A stretch of DNA of 61,644 bases from Parafrankia sp. EUN1f (GTDB taxonomy: Bacteria > Actinomycetota > Actinomycetes > Frankiales > Frankiaceae): contig NZ_ADGX01000045.1 of the NCBI RefSeq assembly GCF_000177675.1, positions 1 to 61,644 on the forward strand, in the 5' to 3' direction. The position numbers and the translations under genes are program-made. How positions within the stretch are numbered: position 1 is the first letter of the stretch; each line of letters begins with the position of its first letter. Under the pieces are notes generated by a model that was given only the letters and a program-made list of their open reading frames with translations, was not told the origin of the DNA and ran no database searches. Shown here piece by piece: positions 42,653 to 52,017 of the stretch.

Positions 42653-43126
42653 CTAGAGATCTTGATCGGCGTCGATCTGTGGCAGGCGGAATGTGGCGAC
42701 CCATCTGCGCTGCCAGGGGGTCTCGACCGCCCGGGGGTGGTGGTTTTCCCGGGTCCAGGTGATGGCGGTGGCGGGGTCCAGGCCGGTCAGCACGGCGAGG
42801 CAGGCGATGACCGTGCCGGTGCGTCCGACGCCGCCGCCGCACGCGACCTCGACCGCCGAGCCGGCGGGCTGCGCACGTTCGTGCAGCGTGTGGATGTGCC
42901 GGATGGCCTCGTCGCGATCACGGGGCAGCCCGAAGTCGGGCCAGTCGATCCACTGGCGCGCCCAGGTCAGCGCGTCGTCGTGCCGACGGCGCAGCCGCGG
43001 TGAGCCCAGGTAGAGACCGAAGTCGGGTGATCGTCCGTCCGGGCGGGGGTGGCGCAGGCCGCGCCCGCGGACCCAGGTGCCGTCGGGCAGTTCGATGGCG
43101 CCGGTGAGGGTGGGAACGCTCGGCAT
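42653..43126 (-). CDS. Dual-specificity/protein tyrosine phosphatase-like protein
   Basis: 157 residues. The P-loop VACGGGVGRTGTVIACLAVL fits CX5R(T/G) with the Cys nucleophile; the His usual before the Cys is Ala here. DPATAITWTRENH and the DWPDFGLPRD segment (general-acid loop) fit the family. It begins 1 bp after the cytochrome b stop, so it is the third gene of the sulfite-oxidase-like operon. The substrate (phosphotyrosine or phosphoinositide-like) is not known. Confidence 0.8.
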   Translation of the reverse strand: MPSVPTLTGAIELPDGTWVRGRGLRHPRPDGRSPDFGLYLGSPRLRRRHDDALTWARQWIDWPDFGLPRDRDEAIRHIHTLHERAQPAGSAVEVACGGGVGRTGTVIACLAVLTGLDPATAITWTRENHHPRAVETPWQRRWVATFRLPQIDADQDL

Positions 43127-43127
43127 T

Positions 43128-43784
43128 TCAGGCCTGCGACCCGCCGTCGGCCCCGCTGCCGGCCCCGCCGTCGGGCCCCGTGAGCCAGGCGGGATGTTCG
43201 CGCAGTGCCCAGGGGAGTGGGACCATCCCGGTGCGCATGCCGACCAGCGCGACCGGGTCGCGCGAGGCCATCCACAGATGGCCGCAGACCCCGGCGAACA
43301 GGCCGAGCGCGAGCAGGTCGTGAACGAAGGTGGCGCCGGTGCGGTAGGAGACGGGGATGGCGCCGGGGCCGCCGAACTCCATGATCAGGCCGGTGCCCAG
43401 CATGACGAGTACGGCACCCGCGACGAACGCGGCGTACAGCTTCTGGCCGGCGTTGAACTTGCCGACGGCCGCGCGGTCCCGGCGGCGCGGGCGGGTCCGC
43501 AGCCAGGCCCAGTCGCCGGCGGTGAACCGGTCGAGCGCGGCGACGTCCCGGCGGTACGCGGCGGAGACGGCGGCGGCGAGCATCGGCAGCGGCAACGCGA
43601 GCCCGGCGTACAGGTGGACGGTCGCCACGATCTGCCGGCGGCCCACCAGCGTCGCCAGCGGGCCGAGATACAGCACGGCCGCCGTCGCCAGGCAAACACC
43701 GGTCAGTACCGCGGTGGACCAGTGCGTGGCCCGGCTCGCCCGGCCGAACCGCCGTACCAGAGGTGGTTCGTCAGACGGGCTCAT
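43128..43784 (-). CDS. Di-haem cytochrome b561-type membrane subunit
   Basis: 218 residues from ATG at 43784, four to five TM helices with FGRASRATHWSTAVLTGVCL and ATVHLYAGLALPL (His ligand candidates) and a second pair in FVHDLLALGLFAGVCGHLWMASRDP. It resembles formate dehydrogenase gamma/hydrogenase cytochrome b. Overlaps the molybdoenzyme gene by 14 bp, so it probably passes electrons between that enzyme and the quinone pool. Confidence 0.82.
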   Translation of the reverse strand: MSPSDEPPLVRRFGRASRATHWSTAVLTGVCLATAAVLYLGPLATLVGRRQIVATVHLYAGLALPLPMLAAAVSAAYRRDVAALDRFTAGDWAWLRTRPRRRDRAAVGKFNAGQKLYAAFVAGAVLVMLGTGLIMEFGGPGAIPVSYRTGATFVHDLLALGLFAGVCGHLWMASRDPVALVGMRTGMVPLPWALREHPAWLTGPDGGAGSGADGGSQA

Positions 43785-44487
43785 CGTCGCGCCCGTTCGA
43801 CTGGCCGATCCAGGCGTCGACGTCGTAGCCGCGCTGCTCCCAGTAGCCCGGGGCGACCGCGTCGACCAGCTCGATCTCACCCAGCCACTTGATCGACTTG
43901 TAGCCGTACATCGGTGCCACGTAGAGGCGCACCGGCCCGCCGTGGTCGTGGGTGACCGGGCCGCCCAGCATCGTGAGGGCCACCAGGACCTCGGGATGGC
44001 GAGCCTGCTCCAGGGTGAGGCTCTCGTCGTAGGCGCCGTCGAACGAGCGGAAGGTCAGCGCGGTGGCCGCGGGCGTGGGGCCGGCGGCGTCGAGCAGCGC
44101 CGCGAGGCGCACACCCGTCCAGCGGACGTCGGGGACGCGCCAGCCCGTTACACACTGGAAGTCGCGTACGAGTTCGGTCTGCGGCAGCCGGGAGAGATCG
44201 TCCAGGGTGAGCCGCAGCGGGCGATCGACCAGCCCGTGCACGGTCAGCACGTAGTCCGCGGCCGTCATGGTCGGGACATGGCTGACCACCGAGTAGTAGC
44301 GGAAGCCGCTGGACGGGAGCAGGCCGGTCAGTCCGGTCGGGTCGTTCTCGCGCAGCGGGGCGACGAAGCGGTCGGTGCCGCGCTGCACGTCGGCGCCCAC
44401 GAAGACGCCGAGCGCGCCGAGACCGAGCATGGCGAAGACCACCCGCCGCCCCACCGGAGTTCCCTCGGCCACGATCCCAGTGAACAC
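43771..44487 (-). CDS. Sulfite-oxidase/MsrP-like molybdopterin oxidoreductase
   Basis: 238 residues. N-terminal VGRRVVFAMLGLGALGVF resembles a Tat-type export/anchor segment. The core has RDFQCVTGWRVPDVRWTGVRLAALLDAAG with Mo-ligand C112, LTMLGGPVTHDHGGPVRLYVAPMYGYKSIKWLGEIEL, the SUOX-fold pattern. It is likely a periplasmic/extracellular molybdoenzyme for sulfite or sulfoxide-type substrates working with the adjacent cytochrome b, like the YedYZ/MsrPQ pair. Confidence 0.88.
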   Translation of the reverse strand: MFTGIVAEGTPVGRRVVFAMLGLGALGVFVGADVQRGTDRFVAPLRENDPTGLTGLLPSSGFRYYSVVSHVPTMTAADYVLTVHGLVDRPLRLTLDDLSRLPQTELVRDFQCVTGWRVPDVRWTGVRLAALLDAAGPTPAATALTFRSFDGAYDESLTLEQARHPEVLVALTMLGGPVTHDHGGPVRLYVAPMYGYKSIKWLGEIELVDAVAPGYWEQRGYDVDAWIGQSNGRDDEPV

Positions 44488-44562
44488 CTATGGCCTTGGT
44501 CAGGATCTCGGGGGCAGGTTCCGGCCGTGGAGCGGCAACGACGCAGAACCACGTGACGGTCA

Positions 44563-44614
44563 GCAAGAAGTGAGGATCTCGGTCGCTGCGGCAGCCGAAA
44601 TCCTCACTTCCTGC
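44563..44614. repeat. 52-bp interspersed palindrome, copy H
   Basis: GCAAGAAGTGAGGATCTCGG ... CCGAAATCCTCACTTCCTGC. Lies 75 bp upstream of the molybdoenzyme start. Followed 16 bp later by a tandem repeat. Confidence 0.95.
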
Positions 44615-44630
44615 TTAGAAGCAGCGGCGC

Positions 44631-44700
44631 GTGGCGGCCGCTCAGCGTGGCGGCCGCTCAGCGTGGCGGCCGCTCAGGGTGGCGGCCGCTCAGGGTGGCG
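44631..44700. repeat. 16-bp tandem repeat beside palindrome H
   Basis: GTGGCGGCCGCTCAGC/G repeated about 4.5 times, ending 12 bp from the ABC permease stop. Each unit carries a NotI-like GCGGCCGC palindrome and resembles the GTGGCGGCC part of the linker between paired palindromes. Confidence 0.95.
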
Positions 44701-44712
44701 GGTTCGTCCGGC

Positions 44713-45531
44713 TCAGGCCGTCACGTCGCGGCGTCGCAGGCTGACCGACGCGAACACCAGGGCGGCCACCGCGTAGCCGAGCCCGGCGAGCAGCGCCGGC
44801 GTGTAGGACGCGTCCGGCACACCGCCGCGCCCCACCGCGTCGAAGACGAGACCGGGCAGGACGGACGTCGCGGTGCCCCACGAGTCCTGCACGATGTGCT
44901 CGAGGGGGAAGGTCCAGGCGATGCCGACGACCAGCGCCGCGGTCGTCGAGCGCAGCGCGATGCCCAGCGCCGTGCCCGCGATCGCGAAGAACGCCGCGGC
45001 GAGCAGCGCGTTCAGGTAGGCGGTGGCGACCTCGCCGAGCGCGGTGGCCGTCCACCATTCGCCGGTGTCGATGTCGCGCACGGCGGCCAGCACCGTCGAG
45101 GCGACCAGGCTCAGCACGAGCGCGAGGAACAGCGCGATCGCGACCGTCCAGAGCATGATGCCGAGTCGCCCGACCAGCCAGCTCAACCGCCGGGGCTCCT
45201 TCAGGAACAGGCTCCGCACCGTGCCCTGGCTGAACTCGGCGGTCATGCTGACCGTGAAGAGCACGAAGACGAGCAGCCCGATGAACGTCGTGCCGCCCCG
45301 GAAGCCCAGGACCAGGCCCTGCGCCGTCTCGAGCTGCGGAATCGAGATCGACAGGCCCGGCTGGCCCGGGCTCGGCGGGGTGAAGGTGTCGTCGGCCAGC
45401 ACGATCGCCAGCACCGTGGGCAGCACGGTGAGCAGCGTGACGGCGGCCATGGACAGGGCCACCCCCGGACGCTGCAGCTTGACGAGCTCGGCGCGGTAGG
45501 CGCGGACGGTGGCCTGCAGTGCCGCGCTCAC
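44713..45531 (-). CDS. ABC-2 type permease
   Basis: 272 residues with about six TM helices (LSMAAVTLLTVLPTVLAIVLA, FIGLLVFVLFTVSMTAEFSQGTVRSLF, ALFLALVLSLVAS, FFAIAGTALGIAL, ALVVGIAWTF, LLAGLGYAVAALVFA). The TAEFSQGTVRSLF segment is typical of the drug/lantibiotic exporter permease class. Overlaps the upstream ATPase stop by 4 bp. Confidence 0.85.
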   Translation of the reverse strand: MSAALQATVRAYRAELVKLQRPGVALSMAAVTLLTVLPTVLAIVLADDTFTPPSPGQPGLSISIPQLETAQGLVLGFRGGTTFIGLLVFVLFTVSMTAEFSQGTVRSLFLKEPRRLSWLVGRLGIMLWTVAIALFLALVLSLVASTVLAAVRDIDTGEWWTATALGEVATAYLNALLAAAFFAIAGTALGIALRSTTAALVVGIAWTFPLEHIVQDSWGTATSVLPGLVFDAVGRGGVPDASYTPALLAGLGYAVAALVFASVSLRRRDVTA

Positions 45532-46571
45532 TGGGCACCCCCGGCGGTGACCTCGACCAGATCCCGGTAACGATCCTCCAGGCTGGCCTGCCGCCAGGTC
45601 ATCTCCACCAGAGTGATCCCGTTCGCGTGCGCGGCCCGGTTGACCGCGGCGAGGGCCGGCTCGGGCGCCGGCCGCGCGTCGCCCGCCGGGTCTGTTCCCG
45701 TGGCAGGCCTGATCTCGACGAGGACCCGGTCACCGGCCCGTTCGCAGGGCAGGCCCAGGCCCGCGACCAGGTCCGCCAGCATGCCCAGCGCGTCGGGGCT
45801 CTCGGGCCGCAGCTCGACCCGGCTTCCGGAGGAGGCCATGAAGCTGGCGGTCGGGCCCTGGTAGGCGAGCCGGCCCTTCTCCAGCACGATGAGCCAGTCA
45901 CAGATCTGCTCGATCTCGGCGAGCAGGTGGGACGAGACCAGTACCGTGCGCGCCCGATGCCGTTCGCCGGGCGGCGCCTCGGCCAGTGATCGCACGAGGT
46001 CGCGCATCTGCCGGATGCCGGCGGGGTCCAGGCCGTTCGTCGGCTCGTCGAGCACCAGCAGGTCGGGGTCGGACAGCAGGGCGGCTCCGATTCCGAGCCT
46101 CTGCTTCATCCCGAGCGAGTAGGTGCGGTAGGCGTCGTCGGCCCGCCCCGCCAGCCCCACCTGGTCGAGGACGTCGTCGGCGATGGCCGGGTCCTGCCCG
46201 GCGAGGACGGCCAGCGAGTGCAGGTTGCGCCGCCCGGACAGCCCTGGGTACAGCGCGGGGCCCTCGATCAGCGCCCCGCATCGCGGGAGGAAGTCCTCGG
46301 GCGCCCGCAGCGGCTCGCCCAGCACGGTGCCGTCACCCGCGGTCGGCCGGACGAGGCCGAGCAGCATGCGCAGCGTGGTTGTCTTGCCCGCCCCGTTGGG
46401 GCCGACGAACCCGGCGACGACCCCGGCCGGAACGGTGATGTCGAGATTCTGGACGACGGTGCGGCGGCCGTACCGTTTCGTCAGGCCGCGCACGTCGATC
46501 GCCGGTGGGCCGGTCACCTGCCCGGTCCGGATGGTGGTGGCTGCTGTCATGGCGCTCAGCCTGGTCGTCAC
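45528..46571 (-). CDS. ABC transporter ATP-binding protein (DrrA/CcmA type)
   Basis: 347 residues (340 if the ATG at 46550 is used). Walker A GPNGAGKTTTLRMLLGL, signature YSLGMKQRLGIGAALL, Walker B LLVLDEPTNGLDPAG, switch SSHLLAEI. Works with the overlapping ABC-2 permease. It lies 105 bp after a two-component regulator gene on the same strand, so the pair may control this exporter, as in many Gram-positive resistance loci. Confidence 0.93.
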   Translation of the reverse strand: MTTRLSAMTAATTIRTGQVTGPPAIDVRGLTKRYGRRTVVQNLDITVPAGVVAGFVGPNGAGKTTTLRMLLGLVRPTAGDGTVLGEPLRAPEDFLPRCGALIEGPALYPGLSGRRNLHSLAVLAGQDPAIADDVLDQVGLAGRADDAYRTYSLGMKQRLGIGAALLSDPDLLVLDEPTNGLDPAGIRQMRDLVRSLAEAPPGERHRARTVLVSSHLLAEIEQICDWLIVLEKGRLAYQGPTASFMASSGSRVELRPESPDALGMLADLVAGLGLPCERAGDRVLVEIRPATGTDPAGDARPAPEPALAAVNRAAHANGITLVEMTWRQASLEDRYRDLVEVTAGGAQ

Positions 46572-46676
46572 CGGTTGTCATGTCGTCCGTCGAAAATCGT
46601 CATCGGTCTGCGCAGAGTGGCGGGCCGGTACCTACGCTTGCGGGAGTAGTCGCCGGGGCGCCTGCGCTGGGCGGCC

Positions 46677-47324
46677 TCAGCCCGCGAGCCCGGCCTGGTT
46701 GGCGAGCACGGCGAGCTGGGCGCGGTCACGGGCGGCGAGCTTGATCATCACCCTGCTGACGTGGGTTCGCGCGGTCGCCGGGCTGATGACGAGGTGGGCC
46801 GCGATCTCGTCGTTGGACAGGCCCATGCCCACGAGGCCCATGACCTCGCGTTCCCGGCCGGTGAGGCCGCTGAGATCCACCGCGGCCGGGGCACTGGGCC
46901 GCCGGGCGAACGCCTCGATGACCCGGCGGGTGACGGTGGGGGACAGCAGCGACTCGCCGGCGGCCACCACCCGGATGGCCCGCAGCAGGTCCGCGGGCTC
47001 GGCGTCCTTCAGGACGAAGCCGGAGGCCCCGTTGCGCAGCGCCTCGAAGACGTACTCGTCCAGCTCGAACGTGGTGACGATGACGACCCGGGTGGCTGCC
47101 AGCGCAGGGTCGGCGGTGATCTCCCGCAGCGCCGCCAGCCCGTCCAGGCCCGGCATCCGGATGTCGAGCAGGGCGACATCCGGGCTGACCCGGCGCACGA
47201 GGTCGAGCGCGGCCAGGCCGTTCTCCGCCTCGCCGACGAGCTCGAGGTCTGCCTCCGTCTCGATCAGGACCTTCAGCCCGAGGCGGATGAGCGGCTGGTC
47301 GTCGGCGATCACCACTCGGATCAT
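46677..47324 (-). CDS. NarL/DesR-family response regulator
   Basis: 215 residues. Receiver IRVVIADDQPLIRLGLKVLI with D54 in VALLDIRMPG, TT switch (VVIVTTFELDEY), K (GFVLKDAEP), then LuxR HTH LSGLTGREREVMGLVGMGLSNDEIAAHLVISPATARTHVSRVMIKL. The ATG at 47324 overlaps the kinase stop (ATGA), confirming the partner kinase and its final reading frame. Confidence 0.95.
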   Translation of the reverse strand: MIRVVIADDQPLIRLGLKVLIETEADLELVGEAENGLAALDLVRRVSPDVALLDIRMPGLDGLAALREITADPALAATRVVIVTTFELDEYVFEALRNGASGFVLKDAEPADLLRAIRVVAAGESLLSPTVTRRVIEAFARRPSAPAAVDLSGLTGREREVMGLVGMGLSNDEIAAHLVISPATARTHVSRVMIKLAARDRAQLAVLANQAGLAG

Positions 47325-48993
47325 CCGGCGGTCCCGGCTCGGTCGGCCTGTGCCTGTGCCTGTGCCAGTGGCTGTGGTTGCGGCCGCGCCTGCGGCTGCG
47401 GTTGTGGTTGCGCGGCTCCCAGCGCGGTCCGCGCGGCGATCGGCAGCTCGGTGCGTACGCACCAGCCTCCCGCCGGGCGTGGCCCGGCGGTGAAGGCTCC
47501 GCCCAGTTCCGCGACGCGCTCGCGCAACCCCGAAGGCCGTGTCCGTCTGTGGCCGGAGTCGTCGCCGGGTCCGGCGCATCCGCGGCTTGCGTGGGCGTGT
47601 CGACGATCTCGATGCGCAGCCGGATGTCGGTCGCGTGCAGGGCGACCCTGACCTCGGCGGCACCGGCATGGCGCAGCACGTTGGTCAGCGACTCCTGCAC
47701 GATCCGATAGGCGGCGAGATCTACCTCGGCGGGCAGGCCGTCGAGGTCCCCCTTGGTGGTCAGGTCCACGGCGGTTCCGCAGAGCCGGACCTCGGAGATC
47801 AGGCCCGGCAGCCGGCTCAGGCCGGTCTGGGGCGTCCGGGGCGCACCGCGACCGCCGTCCGCCGCCCGGTCGTCCGCCTCCGGGCCGCCTGCCGCTGGAC
47901 CGTCTGCCGCCGGGCCGTCCGCCGCCCGGCTGTCCGCCTGGCCGTCCGCCGCGCGGCCGTTCGGCACCGGCTCGCCGCCCGCCGGGTAGCTGCTCGGACC
48001 CGCGTGCCCATCCGGCCCGGCGGAGGTGGGCGCGGTGCCGGCGTTCGCCTCGCCGTGAGCGGCGGGTGTTCCGCCGGGCGTGTCGAGGCGCAGGCCGGGG
48101 GCGCGGCCGTCGCCTGCGCGGGTGATCGCGAGCGTGGCGCGCAGCTCGTTCAGCGCGTCGACGCTGGTGCGGCGGATGGCTTCGAGGGCAACCTGGGCCT
48201 GTTCCGGCCGCCGGTCGAGCACGTGCAGCGCGACCGCCGCGTGCAGCGAGATGATCGACAGGCCGTGGCCGACGACGTCATGGACCTCGCGGGCCATCCG
48301 CAGGCGCTCCTGTTCGACCCGCCGGCGGGTCTGTTCCTCCTTGGCCCGCGCCGACGCGATCCGGCTCAGCCGGATGAGGGCCCCCAGCATCGCCGGGATC
48401 ACGGCGACCGCGAGCATCCCGGCACACGCGAAGGCGAGCTCCCAGCCACCGCCGACGTAGCCGCGGAGGTGGGCCACCACGGTGGCCGTCAGCAGAACCG
48501 CCGCGGTTCCCTTCGCCGCCCGGCGAGCGGTACGGGTCGGGGCCTGCACGCTGAGCGTGAAGCTCGCGATGACGACCACGATGACCGCGGGCCCATGTGG
48601 ATAACCGATCGCGGTGTAGACGCCGATGACGAGTACCTCGGCGACGAACAGTGCCAGCGGCTTGTACCTGCGAAGGGGGAACAGGCCGGTCGCCAGGACG
48701 AGCAGGGCGTAGGCGGCGCTGTCCAGCTCGCGGCCGGGTGGGATCTGCCCCTGGGCCGCGTTGCGTGACCCGGCCAGGAAGACAACGCCGAGGATCACCG
48801 TGGGCAGGACGTCGGCCATCACCACCGTCGCGACGCGGCGGACGGTCGCGGAGGGGATGCGCGCGAGCAGGCCGGCAGGCGGACAGCTGCGAACGTCGCA
48901 GACGCCCGTGCTCTCCTCGATCCCGGCCCACTTCCCGAGGCCCGCGACGAGCTGGCTGACCCTCGGCTGGACCCGACGACTGGTCCGCTGCAT
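47321..48993 (-). CDS. DesK-type sensor histidine kinase, apparent one-base deletion
   Basis: N-terminal membrane region (five or six TMs from about residue 35), then HisKA_3 (RMAREVHDVVGHGLSIISLHAAVAL with the phospho-His) and a HATPase split by a long Ala/Gly/Asp-rich insertion. The start-frame reads DGHGLRG then CASASRNW; the correct HATPase end (RERVAELGGAFTAGPRPAGGWCVRTELP) continues from 47527 in another frame. The 48993-47321 span is one base short of a multiple of three. The end frame gives the normal stop overlapping the response-regulator start, so a single missing base near 47528 (mutation or sequencing error) is most likely. Confidence 0.85.
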
Positions 48994-49106
48994 CGTTCCG
49001 ACGGTAACCGGCGGCGGTCCGGAAGGGCATCCGTCCCGAGGCGTAGACCGGGATACCGCAACGGACGTACCGCGTCCGGCGCAGGGCGGGAGCGCGAACG
49101 GCCAGC

Positions 49107-49154
49107 GGTGGCCAGCGTCAGTGGTGGCCAGCGTCAATGGTGGCCAGCGTCAAT
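49107..49154. repeat. 16-bp tandem repeat, 3 copies
   Basis: GGTGGCCAGCGTCA(G/A)T in tandem just before the LmeA-like gene stop on the opposite side, in the spacer to the kinase gene. Non-coding. Confidence 0.9.
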
Positions 49155-49159
49155 GGTGG

Positions 49160-49900
49160 TCAGTGGCGGGCGGGCTCGCGCTGCTCGAAGCGCAGGCGCA
49201 GGCCTTCGGGGGTTGCGACAGCGTCGGCGAGACGGGTCCCGCGGGGAAAGGACGGCAGGATCACCACCGGCTCGGCGAAGACCGCCGTGTTCGCGGAGGT
49301 CATCAGCTCACCCGGCAGCCGCTGGTTCCCCAGGACGATCTCGTCCGGCAGCAGGGCGAGGCGGCCGTCCCGGACCAGGGGGATGCCGATGATCCGGATG
49401 GCCAGCGTGCGGTTGCCCAGGTCGATCTCGGTGCCGATGGACAGTCGCTCGTCGCCGCCGTAGGTGATGTCCGTCCACCGCGCCTCGGGTGGGGACATCC
49501 TGGCCGGGTCGCCGTCGAAGACGGGCCCGCAGGAGTCGCCGAAGACCCCCAGATAGCCGCCGAACAGGGACATCAGCGCGTAGGCCGGGTCGTCCCAGGT
49601 GTTGCCGGCGGCATCGCAACCGCGTCGCAACCGTCGCAGCTCGCCGTAGGACGCCGTCGCGCTGACCTCGAGGACTGCCTGGCGCCCGGTGGCCGCGTGC
49701 AGCAGATAGGGGAACCGCGGCGGCCGGACCCGCACCGTCGCGTCCAGCGCTCCGAGACGTCCGCTCAGCCGGCGGTTGGCGCGGCGGACCGCGAGCCGCG
49801 CGGCCAGCCGGTCGACCGCCGCACCGGCGAGCGTGCCACCGATCACGGCAAGGGAGATGGACGGGGCGGCTGGACGCGGCCTGGCGGCGGACGGCGGCAT
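49160..49900 (-). CDS. LmeA/DUF2993-like exported protein
   Basis: 246 residues from ATG at 49900. Hydrophobic N-terminus (SISLAVIGGTLAGAAVDRLAAR) then a beta-rich domain with VRVRPPRFPYLLHAATGRQ, TEIDLGNRTLAIRIIGIPLVRDGRLALLPDEIVLGNQ, resembling the LmeA-like phospholipid-binding (DUF2993) family of mycolata, where LmeA affects lipomannan/membrane lipids. Match is by pattern only. Confidence 0.6.
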   Translation of the reverse strand: MPPSAARPRPAAPSISLAVIGGTLAGAAVDRLAARLAVRRANRRLSGRLGALDATVRVRPPRFPYLLHAATGRQAVLEVSATASYGELRRLRRGCDAAGNTWDDPAYALMSLFGGYLGVFGDSCGPVFDGDPARMSPPEARWTDITYGGDERLSIGTEIDLGNRTLAIRIIGIPLVRDGRLALLPDEIVLGNQRLPGELMTSANTAVFAEPVVILPSFPRGTRLADAVATPEGLRLRFEQREPARH

Positions 49901-49956
49901 GGCGGCTCCTCGGGGATCCGTACTGGAGGCCCAGGTGCTCGTGTTCGTCTGGATCA

Positions 49957-50013
49957 GGTTCACAGCGGGCGCTGTCGACGTCCCTCCAACGAGACAGCGC
50001 CCAGCTGTGAACC
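49957..50013. terminator. Long imperfect hairpin
   Basis: Arms GGTTCACAGCGGGCGCTGTC (49957-49976) and GACAGCGCCC-AG-CTGTGAACC (49993-50013). Lies between the Ser/Thr-rich gene and the LmeA-like gene on the minus strand. Probable terminator or operator; no U tract. Confidence 0.6.
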
Positions 50014-50158
50014 GGATACGAGATGAAACTGAATTACCTGTGCACTCACTGGTACGTCGCGGTGCCGTGTGAAACCTCACGCGAAAGCTTCGGCCCGTCC
50101 TGCCTCCACCCGGCCAACCCGGGTGGACATACCGGACCGAGGGCCGCGGCCGCTCGGA

Positions 50159-50674
50159 TCAGCCGCAGCCGATGAGGCAGCTTGGGAGCGTCACGGGCGG
50201 CAGCCGCAGGTCGAGGCCCGGCGCCTGGGTGTTCCCGGCGCGTGGCCTGGCCGTCGTGGCCCTTGGCCGCGTGCTGCTCGGCCGGGTGGTCGTCGCGGAC
50301 TGTGAGCGCACTGTGGTGGTGCCGGCGCTGTCGGCCGCGTCGCTGTCGCCGCCCTCGGACGATGTCTGCCCGGCGGTGCCCTTCCCCGCCGGCCGGGTGC
50401 TGGAACTGGGCGTTGTGGTCGGGGTGGCCGGGGTGCGGCTGTCGCCGGCCCCGGTGGGGGAGGTCGGTGCGGCGGTGCGGCAGGCCGGTGCGGAGGCAGC
50501 CGTCCCAGAGCTGGCCGCGCCGGATCGACATTCCTCGGCCACGGCCGAGGAGCCGCCGCCGCCCGAGCCCTTCTGCCCGACCATGAAGGCGGCCACGAGC
50601 GCGATCACCGCCAGCGCCCCGGTAATCAGCTGGGACCTGGGGATCGGTCGCGCGGACCCGCGATGTGTGCTCAC
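50159..50674 (-). CDS. Single-pass membrane protein with Thr/Ser/Pro-rich tail (hypothetical)
   Basis: 171 residues from GTG at 50674. One TM (LITGALAVIALVAAFMVG), then a disordered extracytoplasmic part rich in Ser, Thr, Pro and Ala, ending LPPVTLPSCLIGCG. Four Cys occur in the exterior part. No family is recognised. It may be a wall-spanning or glycosylated protein. Confidence 0.55.
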   Translation of the reverse strand: MSTHRGSARPIPRSQLITGALAVIALVAAFMVGQKGSGGGGSSAVAEECRSGAASSGTAASAPACRTAAPTSPTGAGDSRTPATPTTTPSSSTRPAGKGTAGQTSSEGGDSDAADSAGTTTVRSQSATTTRPSSTRPRATTARPRAGNTQAPGLDLRLPPVTLPSCLIGCG

Positions 50675-50818
50675 TTCGGTCCGTCCGTTTCGTGCGTGGT
50701 GGCGGTGAGCACCGGGCGGTCCCGCCACTCACGCCACGGACACTACGGACATCGGGGAGCAGTTACGACAGGGGCCCCTGTTTCCCTCGTTCCGCCCTCC
50801 GGGTGGGTGTGTGCCGGC

Positions 50819-51769
50819 TCAGCCGGCGGCGACCGGCGTGGGCTGCTGTGCCTCGCGGGCGGCCCGGCGGGCCGCTGCGGCGGCCTTCTTCTCCGTCTGG
50901 CGGGTGGCGAGCGCGTCGAGGCCGCTCATGAAGACGCCGATGTCCGCCTGTGCCTTCGCGGCGTCGCCCGACAGACCCTCGAGGCTGAGCAGCTTCCAGT
51001 GCCGCAGGATGGGAGCGACCACGTCGTCGTGATGGATCCGCAGGTCGTAGATGCCGGACTGGGCGATGTAGCGGGCCTTGCGGCCGAAGTCCCGGATGCC
51101 GGTGCCGGGCATCTCGAACTTCATCAGCTCGTCCCGGATGATCGGCAGCAGGCGCTCCGGGGCCAGCTCCAGGGCCGCGGCGACCAGGTTCCGGTAGAAG
51201 ATCATGTGGAGGTTCTCGTCCGCGGCGACGCGGGTGAGCAGCCTCTCGGCGAAGGGCTCGCCGGTGACGCGCCCGGTGTTGCGGTGGCTGACCCGGGTCG
51301 CCAGCTCCTGGAACGACACGTAGGTCATCGCCTCCAGCGCGGTCTTCGCCCCGGAGTCGTAGCCGCGCTGCATCTGCAGCATCCGGTCGCGCTCCAGCGT
51401 CACGGGGTCGACCGCGCGGGTCACCAGGAGATAGTCCCGCATGGCCATCGCGTGGCGGCCCTCTTCGGCGGTCCAGCGGCCGACCCACGTCCCCCATGCG
51501 CCGTCCCGCCCGAACGCGACCGCGATCTCGCGGTGATAGCTGGGCAGGTTGTCCTCGGTGAGGAGGTTGACCTCGAAGGCCATCTGGGCCGCCTCGGAGA
51601 GCACGGACTGCTCCGGGGCCCACGGCGTCGTGTCGAAGTCACGGCCCTGGCTCCACGGGACGTACTCGTGTGGCATCCACTCCGCCGCGATGCTCAGATG
51701 CCGGTTGACGTTCGCTTCCGCGACCGGCTCAAGTTCGCGCAACAGGTCGATGTCCGTAGGGGATCCCAT
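50819..51769 (-). CDS. Acyl-ACP desaturase (DesA/stearoyl-ACP desaturase family)
   Basis: 316 residues from ATG at 51769. The soluble di-iron desaturase motifs EEGRH (TAEEGRHAMAMRDY) and DENLH (AADENLHMIFYRN) are present, with PWSQGRDF and YHREIAVAFG blocks. It introduces a double bond into acyl-ACP, using ferredoxin and O2. Closest in style to mycobacterial DesA1/DesA2. Lys/Ala-rich C-terminus. It is transcribed away from a 250-bp spacer toward the Thr/Ser-rich gene. Confidence 0.92.
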   Translation of the reverse strand: MGSPTDIDLLRELEPVAEANVNRHLSIAAEWMPHEYVPWSQGRDFDTTPWAPEQSVLSEAAQMAFEVNLLTEDNLPSYHREIAVAFGRDGAWGTWVGRWTAEEGRHAMAMRDYLLVTRAVDPVTLERDRMLQMQRGYDSGAKTALEAMTYVSFQELATRVSHRNTGRVTGEPFAERLLTRVAADENLHMIFYRNLVAAALELAPERLLPIIRDELMKFEMPGTGIRDFGRKARYIAQSGIYDLRIHHDDVVAPILRHWKLLSLEGLSGDAAKAQADIGVFMSGLDALATRQTEKKAAAAARRAAREAQQPTPVAAG

Positions 51770-52017
51770 AGATGAACTCTGACATCGCTCCATGATTGAT
51801 GGCCATGGCCACCCGGAGTGGAATCCGAACCTAAAACTGTCTCCAGGGAACAGTTTTCATGGGCTACCTTCCGGCCGGTCAGGGGACTTCTGCCCGCGCG
51901 GGACAACTCGCGGCCCGCGTTGGGGTAACCCGCGCCGTGCCGCGGTGACCGTGCCGGGCTGGGGACGGCTACGCGGTCCCCGGTCCCCGGTCACCGGGGG
52001 CTGGGGGCTGGGGACCG

